Positions 1 through 7,267 of a stretch of DNA of 64,000 nt are shown in pieces (the first letter of the stretch is position 1; each line of letters starts with the position of its first letter). The DNA is from JACPAP01 sp035287045 (GTDB lineage: Bacteria; Gemmatimonadota; Gemmatimonadetes; Gemmatimonadales; GWC2-71-9), in contig DATECF010000116.1 of assembly GCA_035287045.1 (NCBI GenBank), positions 22,531-86,530 of the forward strand, written 5' to 3'. The notes under the pieces are model-generated. The model had not been told where the DNA came from. It did not search any database and saw nothing but the letters and a program-made list of their open reading frames with translations. The position numbers were made by a program, and so were the translations under genes.

Positions 1-668
1 TCCAGTTCCCAGGCCCGCGCCTTGTGCAGGAAGTCCTTGGAGAGCAGCGAGCCCACCGGGCACAGATCCACCACGTTGCCAGCCCACGGGTGATCCAGCT
101 GCCGGTCCGGGTGGATGCCGATGTACGCCCGGTCACCGCGCTCGCTGACGTTGAGGATCGGCTCCTCGGCCACGTGCTCCATGAACCGCACGCACCGGGT
201 GCAGAGGATGCAGCGGTTGGGCACGTACAGCACGTCGCCGCCGAAGTCCTCCACCGGATTGAAGCGCTTGGCGTACGTGGGTGTATAGCGGGTCCTCGCC
301 CGGCCTTCCTGGAAGACGTAATCCTGCAGCTCGCATTCGCCGGCCTGATCGCAGATGGGACAATCCAGCGGGTGGTTAATGAGCAACAACTCGAGGACCC
401 CCTTGCGGGCCTCCTTCGCCTGCGCGCTGAGCACGTTGACCACCATGCCCTCGGCGACCGGGGTGGCGCAGGCGATCTGGAGCTTGGGCGTTTTCTCGAT
501 CTCCACCAGGCACATGCGGCACACGCCGGCCACCGGCAGCCCGGAGTGGTAGCAGTAGTGCGGGATCATCACGCCCGCCTGCTTGGCCGCCTCGATCACC
601 ATCGTGCCCCTCGGCACGCTGACCGGGACCCCCTCAATCGTCAGGTTGACCAACGGCTGGTCGGCCAT
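1..668 (-). CDS. nuoG: NADH-quinone oxidoreductase subunit G, N-terminal part (cut by window edge)
   Basis: This is the electron-input subunit of respiratory complex I, carrying the iron-sulfur chain from NuoF toward the membrane arm. About 222 codons are present and the 3' end lies outside the window. Residues 1-80 form a ferredoxin-like domain with [2Fe-2S] cysteines at about 39, 50, 53 and 67. Next comes the His-Cys3 [4Fe-4S] site (NHPLDCPICDQAGEC, residues 98-112). A further cysteine motif, CILCTRC, follows. The ATG at 668 lies only 3 bp after the nuoF stop, so the two genes should be co-translated. It is the last nuo gene visible; nuoH-N would be expected further left. The family call is secure; only the length is unknown. 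Confidence 0.95.
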   Translation of the reverse strand, partial: MADQPLVNLTIEGVPVSVPRGTMVIEAAKQAGVMIPHYCYHSGLPVAGVCRMCLVEIEKTPKLQIACATPVAEGMVVNVLSAQAKEARKGVLELLLINHPLDCPICDQAGECELQDYVFQEGRARTRYTPTYAKRFNPVEDFGGDVLYVPNRCILCTRCVRFMEHVAEEPILNVSERGDRAYIGIHPDRQLDHPWAGNVVDLCPVGSLLSKDFLHKARAWEL

Positions 669-671
669 CGC

Positions 672-1985
672 TCACGCATGCACCAGGACCGGCCGCGGCC
701 GCCTGGTGCCGTTGATGTAGGCTTCGAATTCACCGCGGAACTTCTTGATGCCGCTCACCACCGGGGCGGCGCAGGAGTCGCTCAACACGCAGATCGTCTT
801 CCCCGTCATCTGCTCCGAAAGGTCCAGCAGCAGGTCCAGGTCCTTCAGCTCCCCCTGCCCAGCCAGGATCCGCTGCAGGATGCGCACGGTCCACGCGGTG
901 CCTTCCCGGCACTGGGTGCACTGGGCGCAGGATTCGTGCGCGTAGAACCGGGCCAGGCGCATGATCTGGTAGACCATGTCGGCGGTGTCGTCGAACACGA
1001 TGAGGCCGCCCGAGCCCAGCATGGTGCCTTGTTCCACGCACCCTTCGTAGTCCAGCTTGCAGCTCTCGGACTCTTCTCGCGTCAGGATGGGCACCGAGGA
1101 GCCGCCCGGGATGCAGGCCTTGAGGGTTCGGCCGTCCGGCACGCCGCCGGCGAGCTCATGAATCAGCTCACCCAGCGGGAAGCCCATGGTGATCTCGTAG
1201 TTGCCCGGGCGCTTCACGTTGCCGCACACACTGAACAGCTTGGTGCCCGTGCTCCTGGGGTTGGAGAGGCTGAGGGCCTTGTACCAGGCGGCGCCGCGGT
1301 TGATGATGTGCGGGACCGACGTCAGGGTCTCCACGTTGTTGATCGTGGTCGGCATCCCAAAGACGCCCTGCGCCGCGGGGAACGGCGGCCGAATGCGGGG
1401 ATTCCCGCGGCGGCCCTCGATCGAGTTCATGAGAGCGGTTTCCTCGCCGCAGATGTAAGCCCCGGCGCCGCGGTGGACGTACATGTCCAGGCGCTTGCCG
1501 CTCCCCATGGCGTTGGGCCCGAGGACCTTTTTCTTGTAGGCCTCGGCCAGGGCCTCTTCCATGACGCGGATCGGCTCGGTGAACTCCCCTCGGATGTAGA
1601 TGTAGGTGACCTCGGCCTGGATGGCGTACTGCGCGATGGCGCAGCCCTCGATCAACCCGTGTGGGGTCCAGCGCATGATCTCCCGGTCCTTGAACGTGCC
1701 GGGCTCCGACTCGTCGGCGTTGCAGCACAGGTAATGCGGTTTTCTCTTCTCCTTGGGCATGAAGGACCACTTCACGCCCGCTGGGAACCCCGCCCCGCCG
1801 CGTCCGCGCAGGCCGGACTCTTTGACGATCTCGATCACCTGCGCCGGCTCCATGGCCAGCGCCTGCTTCAGCGCCTGATACCCGCCCCGCTTCACCCAGC
1901 CGTCGTACCTCCGCGCTTCGGCGTCCCCGAAGTACTGGCTGAGGACCACCGTCTCGTTGGGATGCGGCTTATGGGGGTAGCCCAT
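672..1985 (-). CDS. nuoF: NADH-quinone oxidoreductase subunit F
   Basis: NuoF is the NADH-oxidising subunit of complex I and binds FMN and one [4Fe-4S] cluster. The 437-residue protein has the glycine-rich NADH/FMN loop GLRGRGGAGFPAG near residues 60-72, the FMN region around YICGEETALMNSIEG, and the C-terminal cluster motif ESCAQCTQCREG. I chose ATG 1985 because the protein then starts MGYPHKPHP, with a purine-rich GGGAAGGG stretch upstream. The reading frame stays open further upstream through an octanucleotide repeat array (2014-2061) and would add MPFCRHAVMPCR-type residues, which are repeat translation and probably not native. Unlike the other nuo junctions, this one is separated from the preceding gene by 166 bp. 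Confidence 0.95.
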   Translation of the reverse strand: MGYPHKPHPNETVVLSQYFGDAEARRYDGWVKRGGYQALKQALAMEPAQVIEIVKESGLRGRGGAGFPAGVKWSFMPKEKRKPHYLCCNADESEPGTFKDREIMRWTPHGLIEGCAIAQYAIQAEVTYIYIRGEFTEPIRVMEEALAEAYKKKVLGPNAMGSGKRLDMYVHRGAGAYICGEETALMNSIEGRRGNPRIRPPFPAAQGVFGMPTTINNVETLTSVPHIINRGAAWYKALSLSNPRSTGTKLFSVCGNVKRPGNYEITMGFPLGELIHELAGGVPDGRTLKACIPGGSSVPILTREESESCKLDYEGCVEQGTMLGSGGLIVFDDTADMVYQIMRLARFYAHESCAQCTQCREGTAWTVRILQRILAGQGELKDLDLLLDLSEQMTGKTICVLSDSCAAPVVSGIKKFRGEFEAYINGTRRPRPVLVHA

Positions 1986-2013
1986 TATGCCACCCTTCCC
2001 TTCCCCACCGCGG

Positions 2014-2061
2014 CATGGCATGACGGCGTGACGGCAAAACGGCATGACGGCATAACGGCAT
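2014..2061 (-). repeat. Octanucleotide tandem array (6 units) upstream of nuoF
   Basis: Read on the minus strand this is ATGCCGTT, ATGCCGTC, ATGCCGTT, TTGCCGTC, ACGCCGTC, ATGCCATG: six phase-locked 8-bp units with consensus ATGCCGTY. The array ends 28 nt before the nuoF ATG. The same unit recurs at 54125-54244 and, inverted relative to the gene, at 15989-16052. The rest of the nuoE-nuoF gap (2062-2151) is G-rich on the plus strand and contains two more isolated ATGCCGTG copies. Confidence 0.9.
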
Positions 2062-2151
2062 TCGTGCCCCTGCCGCTATGCCGTGGGGCGGCGGGGCGGC
2101 TGGGCTGGGATGCCGTGGGGTGGTCGGGTCGGGTGCGGGGGTGCCGTTGCA

Positions 2152-2649
2152 TCATTGGTACTCCCTCAACAGCCCAGGCACCTTCTCCGGCGTGACATGC
2201 TCGACAAAGTCATCGCCGATCATCACCGGCGTCGCGAAGCCACAGGCACCGAGGCATTCGACCTCGATCACGGTGTATTTCCCGTCCGGCGAGGTGGCCC
2301 CAAGCTCCTTGCAGCCGGTATGCTCCAGGAAGGCTTTGACCACGCCCTCGGCACCGCACAGGTTGCACGGGGTGGTGGTGCACACCTGCACGAAGTGCTT
2401 TCCCACCGGATGCTGGTGATACATGGTGTAGAACGTCACCACGCCCTTCACGTACGCGGGCGTGAGGCCCAACACTTCCGCGACCTCGGCCATGGCGTGA
2501 TCCGAGATCCAGCCCCGCGCCTGCTGCACCATCCACAACGCGGGGAGGAGCCCGGCCCGTTTGGTCGCGTAGCGCGTGAGCAGCTTCTCGAGCTCCTTCA
2601 ATCGCTCGCCCGTGAAGACCGGTTCGTAGGCCGTGGCCTGGTGCGTCAT
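2152..2649 (-). CDS. nuoE: NADH-quinone oxidoreductase subunit E
   Basis: NuoE is the 24-kDa-type thioredoxin-fold subunit of the NADH dehydrogenase module and carries a [2Fe-2S] cluster next to NuoF. At 165 residues it has the usual length. Cluster ligands are visible in CTTTPCNLCGAEG and ECLGACGFATPVM. The N-terminal helical part includes the typical GWIS segment. Its ATG (2649) overlaps the nuoD stop as ATGA, indicating translational coupling. The gap to nuoF downstream is the only large one in the operon and contains a repeat array. Confidence 0.95.
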   Translation of the reverse strand: MTHQATAYEPVFTGERLKELEKLLTRYATKRAGLLPALWMVQQARGWISDHAMAEVAEVLGLTPAYVKGVVTFYTMYHQHPVGKHFVQVCTTTPCNLCGAEGVVKAFLEHTGCKELGATSPDGKYTVIEVECLGACGFATPVMIGDDFVEHVTPEKVPGLLREYQ

Positions 2650-3935
2650 CGGTCGATCTCCCCCATCACGATATCCACGCTCGCGTTGATGGCGATCAAG
2701 TCCGCGAGCAAACCACCCTCCGCCATCTTGGGCAGCGCGGCGAGGTTGATGAACGACGGGGGGCGGATCCGCCAGCGCACCGGCTTGGCGGTCCCATCAG
2801 AGACGAAGTAGTAGCCCAGCTCGCCCTTCCCGTTCTCGATGGGGAAATAGGCCTCGCCCACCGGCGTCTTCACGCCCTCCATCACTTGCTTGAAGTGGAA
2901 GATCATCGCCTCCATGTCGGTCATCGCCGCGCTCTTGGGCGGCAGGATGACGCGCGGATCGTCCACGTTCAGGGGGCCGTCGGGCAGGCGGTCCAGCGCC
3001 TGGCCCAAAATCCGGGTGGACTGCACCATCTCCTCGAACCGCACCAGGTAGCGGTCGTACACGTCGCCGTGCTCTCCCACCGGGACCTCGAACTCGTAGC
3101 TCTCGTAGTCCAGGTAGGGCCGGTCCTTCCGCACGTCGTACGGGACGCCGCTGGCGCGGAGCATCGGCCCGGAGAGCGAGTAGTTGATCGCTTCTTCGGC
3201 CGTCAACGCGCCGACGCCCTGGGTCCGGCCGCACCAGATGGCGTTCCCGGTGAGCACCCGGTCCACTTCGGCGAGCGTCTTGGGGAAGTTCTTGCAGAAC
3301 TCGCGCAGCCCGTCCACGAAGCCGTCCGGGACGTCGGCCATCAGCCCCCCCACCCGCGCCATGCTGGTGGTGAGCCGGGCTCCGGTCCAGGCTTCCTGGA
3401 GGTTGTAGATCCGCTCCCGCTCGTAGAACATCCACAGGAACGGGGTGAAGGCGCCGATGTCGATCCCGGTGGTTCCCAACCACACCAGGTGGGAAATGAT
3501 CCGGCTCATCTCGCAGGCGATGACCCGCAGCACCTTGCACCGCTCGGTGACCTCGATCCCCATCAGCTTCTCGACCGCAAGCGCCAGCCCGATGTTGTTG
3601 GACATGGGGGACAGGTAGTCCGTCCGGTCGGTCAGCGGGATGATCTGATTGTAGTGCCGGTACTCCCCGAGCTTCTCGAAGCCCGAGTGCAGGTAGCCTA
3701 CGTGGGGGATACAGCGCACCACCACCTCGCCGTCCAGCTCCACCACCAGCCGCAACACCCCGTGCGTGGCCGGGTGCTGCGGCCCGAGGTTGAGCAGGAG
3801 GTGGTCCGCGCCCCGCTCGGGGTCCGCCTCGGCCACCGCGGTCCCGGCCACCGCGGTCAGCGGGACGCGCAGGGGACGACCCGAGGGATCCAGGCCCGGG
3901 GTCGCCAGCTCGAACTCCACCGTGCGCTTACTCAC
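2646..3935 (-). CDS. nuoD: NADH-quinone oxidoreductase subunit D
   Basis: NuoD is the 49-kDa-type subunit that, with NuoB and NuoH, lines the quinone site of complex I. The protein has 429 residues, the family length. It has the N-terminal motif LNLGPQHPATHGVLRL, which includes the quinone-site histidine region, and the RTDYLSPMSNN segment. It ends in the conserved aspartate/arginine tail GEIDR. GTG 3935 is the start; it overlaps the nuoC stop by 8 bp. The first ~30 residues before the conserved block are an unconserved leader. nuoC and nuoD are separate genes here, not fused as in E. coli. Confidence 0.95.
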   Translation of the reverse strand: MSKRTVEFELATPGLDPSGRPLRVPLTAVAGTAVAEADPERGADHLLLNLGPQHPATHGVLRLVVELDGEVVVRCIPHVGYLHSGFEKLGEYRHYNQIIPLTDRTDYLSPMSNNIGLALAVEKLMGIEVTERCKVLRVIACEMSRIISHLVWLGTTGIDIGAFTPFLWMFYERERIYNLQEAWTGARLTTSMARVGGLMADVPDGFVDGLREFCKNFPKTLAEVDRVLTGNAIWCGRTQGVGALTAEEAINYSLSGPMLRASGVPYDVRKDRPYLDYESYEFEVPVGEHGDVYDRYLVRFEEMVQSTRILGQALDRLPDGPLNVDDPRVILPPKSAAMTDMEAMIFHFKQVMEGVKTPVGEAYFPIENGKGELGYYFVSDGTAKPVRWRIRPPSFINLAALPKMAEGGLLADLIAINASVDIVMGEIDR

Positions 3936-4548
3936 GCCGGCGCTCCGGGACCGCCCCCCGTTCGCCCTTGGCCAGCCGCTCCCGCATGTCCTCCGGCAGC
4001 TCGTGGTAGGCGTCCGCGATGGACAGCTCCTCCAGGGAGTAGTGCGCCTCCGGGCTGGCTCCCAGGGCCTGGCGCACCTGCTCCGCGCGCGAAAAGCGGC
4101 CGCGCAGGGGAAAGTCCTTCCGGAGCGGGTGCCCCTCGGCGTAGGTCTCCCACATCAGAATGCGCCGCAGATCCGGATGGCCCCGGAAGGTGATGCCGAA
4201 CATGTCGTAGACTTCCCGCTCGAGCCAGTTGGCGCCGGCCCAGATCGGTACGACGGACTCGACTTCCAGGCGGTCCTTGGCCAGCTCCGCCTTGACCCGC
4301 AGGGGTGCGCGCCGGTCAAGCGAGAACATCTCGTAGACGACCTCGATGGGCCGCTCGGGATCGCGGTACTCGACCGCGGTGACATCCACCAGATAGTTGT
4401 ACCGCTGCCCCGGCGTCTCCTTGAGCCATCGCAGCACCTCGGCGACGCGCCCGGCGTCCACGTACACGATGGTGTCACCGCAGGAGACCAGGGCCCGGCC
4501 AATCGTCGACCCGAACTGCCGGCGGAGGGCGTCAACCGAAGGGTTCAC
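3928..4548 (-). CDS. nuoC: NADH-quinone oxidoreductase subunit C
   Basis: NuoC is the 30-kDa-type structural subunit of the peripheral arm of complex I. The protein has 206 residues. The family signature is visible as GANWLEREVYDMFGI followed by FRGHPDLRRILM and the HPLRKDFPL motif. The start is GTG (4548), 6 bp after the nuoB stop. The C-terminal ~50 residues after the core are charged and less conserved. It overlaps nuoD by 8 bp. Confidence 0.93.
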   Translation of the reverse strand: MNPSVDALRRQFGSTIGRALVSCGDTIVYVDAGRVAEVLRWLKETPGQRYNYLVDVTAVEYRDPERPIEVVYEMFSLDRRAPLRVKAELAKDRLEVESVVPIWAGANWLEREVYDMFGITFRGHPDLRRILMWETYAEGHPLRKDFPLRGRFSRAEQVRQALGASPEAHYSLEELSIADAYHELPEDMRERLAKGERGAVPERRRE

Positions 4549-4554
4549 GTCCGC

Positions 4555-5175
4555 TTAGGCTGACCGCGTTTGGTGAATGGAGTTGCCGAACGGCTCGGAC
4601 ATCTCGTCCACCACGTCCGGCGGCAGCCGCAGGCCGGTGTCGTCCAGCGGCCGTTCCTGGCGCAGGGACCCATCCACCACGGTCTCCCCACGGATCTTCT
4701 TGTGGAGCAGGAGAATGCCGTACAACAGCCCCTCGGGGCGGGGTGGGCAGCCGGGCACGTACACGTCCACCGGCACCACCGTATCGATGCCCTGCACCAT
4801 GGCGTAGTTGTCGAAGATCCCGCCGGTCGACGCGCAGGCGCCCATGGAGATGACCCATTTGGGCTGGGTCATCTGATCGTAGATCCGCCGGATGACGGGC
4901 GCCAACTTGAACGGCAGGCGACCCGCGCAGATCAGCACGTCGGACTGGCGCGGGGAGAAGGCCATGCGTTCCATGCCGAAGCGGGCCAGGTCGTACCGGC
5001 CCGCGGCGGTCGCCATGAACTCGATGGCGCAGCACGCCGTGCCGAACGGCATGGGCCAGAGGCTGCTGGTGCGCGCCCAGTTGACCAGGAAATCGAGCTT
5101 GGTCGTCAGCCAGTTGGGCGACAGGCTCGAAAGCACCTGGGTCTCCGGCCCCGAGGCATGCTGGCTCAATCCCAT
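4555..5175 (-). CDS. nuoB: NADH-quinone oxidoreductase subunit B
   Basis: NuoB holds the terminal [4Fe-4S] cluster N2 that reduces quinone. The 206-residue protein shows the tandem-cysteine motif GTACCAIEFMA, the CAGR segment, GACASTGGIFDNYAMVQG, and VPGCPPRPEGLLYGI. The start ATG 5175 lies inside the end of nuoA (10-bp overlap), so the protein begins MGLSQHASG. Longer in-frame starts upstream would lie entirely inside nuoA and were rejected. Confidence 0.95.
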   Translation of the reverse strand: MGLSQHASGPETQVLSSLSPNWLTTKLDFLVNWARTSSLWPMPFGTACCAIEFMATAAGRYDLARFGMERMAFSPRQSDVLICAGRLPFKLAPVIRRIYDQMTQPKWVISMGACASTGGIFDNYAMVQGIDTVVPVDVYVPGCPPRPEGLLYGILLLHKKIRGETVVDGSLRQERPLDDTGLRLPPDVVDEMSEPFGNSIHQTRSA

Positions 5176-5522
5176 TCCAGGGCTCCTCGCTTCCAGGCGT
5201 ACGCGTACCCGACGAGCAGGATGACGATGAACACCAGCATCTCCACCAGCCCGAAGAGACCCAGCCGGCGAAACGAGACGCCCCACGGAATCATGAACAC
5301 GGTTTCAATGTCGAACACGATAAACAACATGGCGACGAGGTAGAACTTCACGCTGAAGCGCTCGCGAACGGTGCCGATGGGCGGCATCCCGGACTCGTAG
5401 GGCGTTTGCTTGACCGGCGTCGAGCGGGGACGGAGGATCAGGTGGGAGACCGCGATCATCCCGACCCCCGTGACCATCACCAAGCCGGCCAACAGAATCA
5501 GCGACAGGTATTCCTGCGTCAT
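5166..5522 (-). CDS. nuoA: NADH-quinone oxidoreductase subunit A
   Basis: NuoA is a small membrane subunit at the junction of the two arms of complex I. The 118-residue protein has three hydrophobic helices (about residues 6-30, 58-80, 88-110), the conserved loop TPYESGMPPIG, and FDIETVFMIPW. It is the first gene of the nuo operon. Upstream (minus strand) are a TTGACA-N18-TAATTT promoter and a GTGAA-N4-TTCAC palindrome centred about 22 nt before the ATG. Confidence 0.94.
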   Translation of the reverse strand: MTQEYLSLILLAGLVMVTGVGMIAVSHLILRPRSTPVKQTPYESGMPPIGTVRERFSVKFYLVAMLFIVFDIETVFMIPWGVSFRRLGLFGLVEMLVFIVILLVGYAYAWKRGALEWD

Positions 5523-5537
5523 GCCCTGGCCGTACTC

Positions 5538-5551
5538 GTGAAAAATTTCAC
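5538..5551. promoter_or_regulatory. Candidate Rex-type (redox) operator in front of nuoA
   Basis: The sequence GTGAAAAATTTCAC is a perfect GTGAA-N4-TTCAC dyad, identical to the core of known Rex boxes (TTGTGAA-N4-TTCACAA); the outermost bases match only partly. It lies 16-29 nt upstream of the nuoA ATG, just downstream of the predicted transcription start near 5561. Rex is known to repress nuo operons in some actinobacteria. No rex gene is in the window, so the assignment is inference. Confidence 0.45.
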
Positions 5552-5567
5552 TTGCCTCGGACGCGGC

Positions 5568-5597
5568 AAATTACCCTAGGGCGCGAAGCAGTGTCAA
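5568..5597 (-). promoter_or_regulatory. Predicted nuo operon promoter
   Basis: On the minus strand, a perfect -35 TTGACA (5597-5592) is followed, after 18 bp, by TAATTT (5573-5568), which keeps the key T, A and final T of a -10 box. The transcript would start near 5561 and have a leader of about 40 nt that includes the Rex-like palindrome. Confidence 0.6.
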
Positions 5598-5685
5598 GCA
5601 AAGTGTAAGTGGCGTAATGCGTAACGCAGACTACCTTTAGTGCTCGCCGTTCACTCAGGGAATGCCAGCCCGAGCCCGGAGCGCC

Positions 5686-6246
5686 ATGTCCATCAAGTCC
5701 GACCGCTGGATCCGCCGCATGGCGGCGCAGCACCGCATGATCGACCCCTTCGAGACCTCCCAGGTCCGCTCCGGTGTGATCAGCTTCGGCGTGTCATCGT
5801 ATGGCTATGACATGCGCGTGGCCGGCGAGTTCCGGATCTTCACCAACGTGCACTCCACCCTGGTGGATCCCAAGAAGTTCGACGAGCGGTCCTTCGTCGA
5901 GTACACGGGCGACAGCTGCCTCATCCCCCCCAACTCCTTCGCGCTGGCGCGCTCGGTGGAATACTTCCGCATCCCCCGGAACGTGCTGACGATTTGTGTG
6001 GGCAAGAGCACCTACGCCCGCTGCGGCATCATTACCAACGTGACGCCGTTCGAGCCGGAGTGGGAGGGATTCGTGACGCTGGAAATCTCGAATACGACTC
6101 CCCTGCCCGCGCGTATCTACGCCAACGAAGGCATCGCCCAGGTGCTGTTCTTCGAGGCGGATGCGGAGGACGAGTGTGAGGTCTCCTACAAGGACAAGAA
6201 GGGGAAATACCAGGCGCAGCAGGGCGTGACGCTGCCGAAGATCTGA
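5686..6246 (+). CDS. dcd: dCTP deaminase
   Basis: Dcd converts dCTP to dUTP and ammonia, feeding dTMP synthesis through dUTPase. The protein has 186 residues. Family motifs are the N-terminal MSIKSDRWIRRMA, SYGYDMRVA, GKSTYARCG and TPFEPEWEGFVTLEI, in which the glutamate after EW is the expected catalytic residue. I prefer ATG 5686 because it matches the family start and has GGAG five bases upstream; an ATG at 5662 is in frame but would add eight unconserved residues. It is transcribed away from nuoA and probably shares the 163-bp divergent region. Confidence 0.93.
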   Translation: MSIKSDRWIRRMAAQHRMIDPFETSQVRSGVISFGVSSYGYDMRVAGEFRIFTNVHSTLVDPKKFDERSFVEYTGDSCLIPPNSFALARSVEYFRIPRNVLTICVGKSTYARCGIITNVTPFEPEWEGFVTLEISNTTPLPARIYANEGIAQVLFFEADAEDECEVSYKDKKGKYQAQQGVTLPKI

Positions 6247-6253
6247 CCCGTTC

Positions 6254-7198
6254 ATGGCGCTGATCCGCTGCCCCAAGCACGGTGTCCCGTTCAACGACGA
6301 CAATCCCCGGGGCTGCCCCGCCTGTGCCCTGGAGAAGGAAGGCGGCGAGCAGGCGCAGGTGATGCGGGAACTGGCCCGCGCGTCGCAGGTGACTCGCCGG
6401 CCGGGCGCGCCACCGAGCACGCCGCCGGAGCAGGCGCCGCGCCGAACCGAACGCGTCGCTCCGCCGGTGACGGCGCCGCCGCGGCCGCCGGTGCTCGAGC
6501 CCGGGCCCGTGGACAAGTTCCGGGACGTGATCCGTCGGCGCCCCGTGCCCATCATCGGCGCGCCGCTCATCGTGGTTCTGCTCGTCGCCCTGATGTCCCG
6601 GTCCGGGCCGTCCTTCGTCCAGCAGCCGAGCCCCGTCCCGCTGACCGGCGAGGTCCTGCCGCTGCCCATCGAGCCGGGTGCCTCCCTCAGCACCGTCTTT
6701 GGCGTTCTGGGCGTCCAGCCGCCCCGGCCGAGCCCCGAAGGGCGCCCGCTCGAGCGCTACTCGTACGGGACCGATCTCAACATCGACGCGTTGAACGGCG
6801 TGCCGTACATCATTTCCATCCTGGTCCCGAATCGGAGCTGGCGCGGCCTGCGGGTCGGGATCCCTCAACAGGAGGCCGAGGGTGCGCTGGCGCTGCTGGG
6901 CCCCCCGCTGGCCGCCGCCCCCCCCTTCATGCCGCGTGCGGACACGCTCAAGGGACTGGTGGTCTATCCGTCGCTCGAGGGCCGGCCCAACCGGCCCCTC
7001 AAGGCCGAGGTGCGGCCCCCCAACGGCTGTTATGACGTGGTCGTGGACATCCAGCCACGGGCGACCGGCGTGCTGGTGGATCGCGATCGGCGGTACGCCG
7101 TGATCGGTCCACCGGAAGCGCAGCCGGAGTGGGTGGCCACGCGGATCCGGGTGATCAACCGGGCCGTGGCGGGCCCGGCGGGGAGGGCGGCGTGTTGA
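6254..7198 (+). CDS. Hypothetical zinc-finger and membrane-anchored protein
   Basis: The gene is not recognised. The 314-residue protein starts 7 bp after dcd. It opens with a small Cys/His cluster (IRCPKHGVPF...GCPAC, residues 4-24) that resembles a treble-clef or zinc-ribbon knuckle. A Pro/Arg-rich, probably disordered linker (about 45-90) follows, then one transmembrane helix (IIGAPLIVVLLVALM, about 99-113). The C-terminal half is a roughly 190-residue extracytoplasmic region without a known motif, with one cysteine near residue 275 and another at the C-terminus. The layout (cytosolic metal knuckle, single helix, exported domain) suggests an envelope sensor or anchor, but this is inference from topology only. 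Confidence 0.7.
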   Translation: MALIRCPKHGVPFNDDNPRGCPACALEKEGGEQAQVMRELARASQVTRRPGAPPSTPPEQAPRRTERVAPPVTAPPRPPVLEPGPVDKFRDVIRRRPVPIIGAPLIVVLLVALMSRSGPSFVQQPSPVPLTGEVLPLPIEPGASLSTVFGVLGVQPPRPSPEGRPLERYSYGTDLNIDALNGVPYIISILVPNRSWRGLRVGIPQQEAEGALALLGPPLAAAPPFMPRADTLKGLVVYPSLEGRPNRPLKAEVRPPNGCYDVVVDIQPRATGVLVDRDRRYAVIGPPEAQPEWVATRIRVINRAVAGPAGRAAC

Positions 7199-7267
7199 CG
7201 CGTTGTCCGTGAGGTGGCGCGCAGTTCCAACCGCAAGGATGGGAACGATTACGAGCTGAGGAGGACC

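Noticed and set aside
24..2195. Long plus-strand open frame (723 codons) over nuoG/nuoF/nuoE
   Set aside because: It is antisense to strongly conserved nuo genes and its translation is Arg/His/Asp-rich without family motifs, as expected for GC-rich shadow frames.
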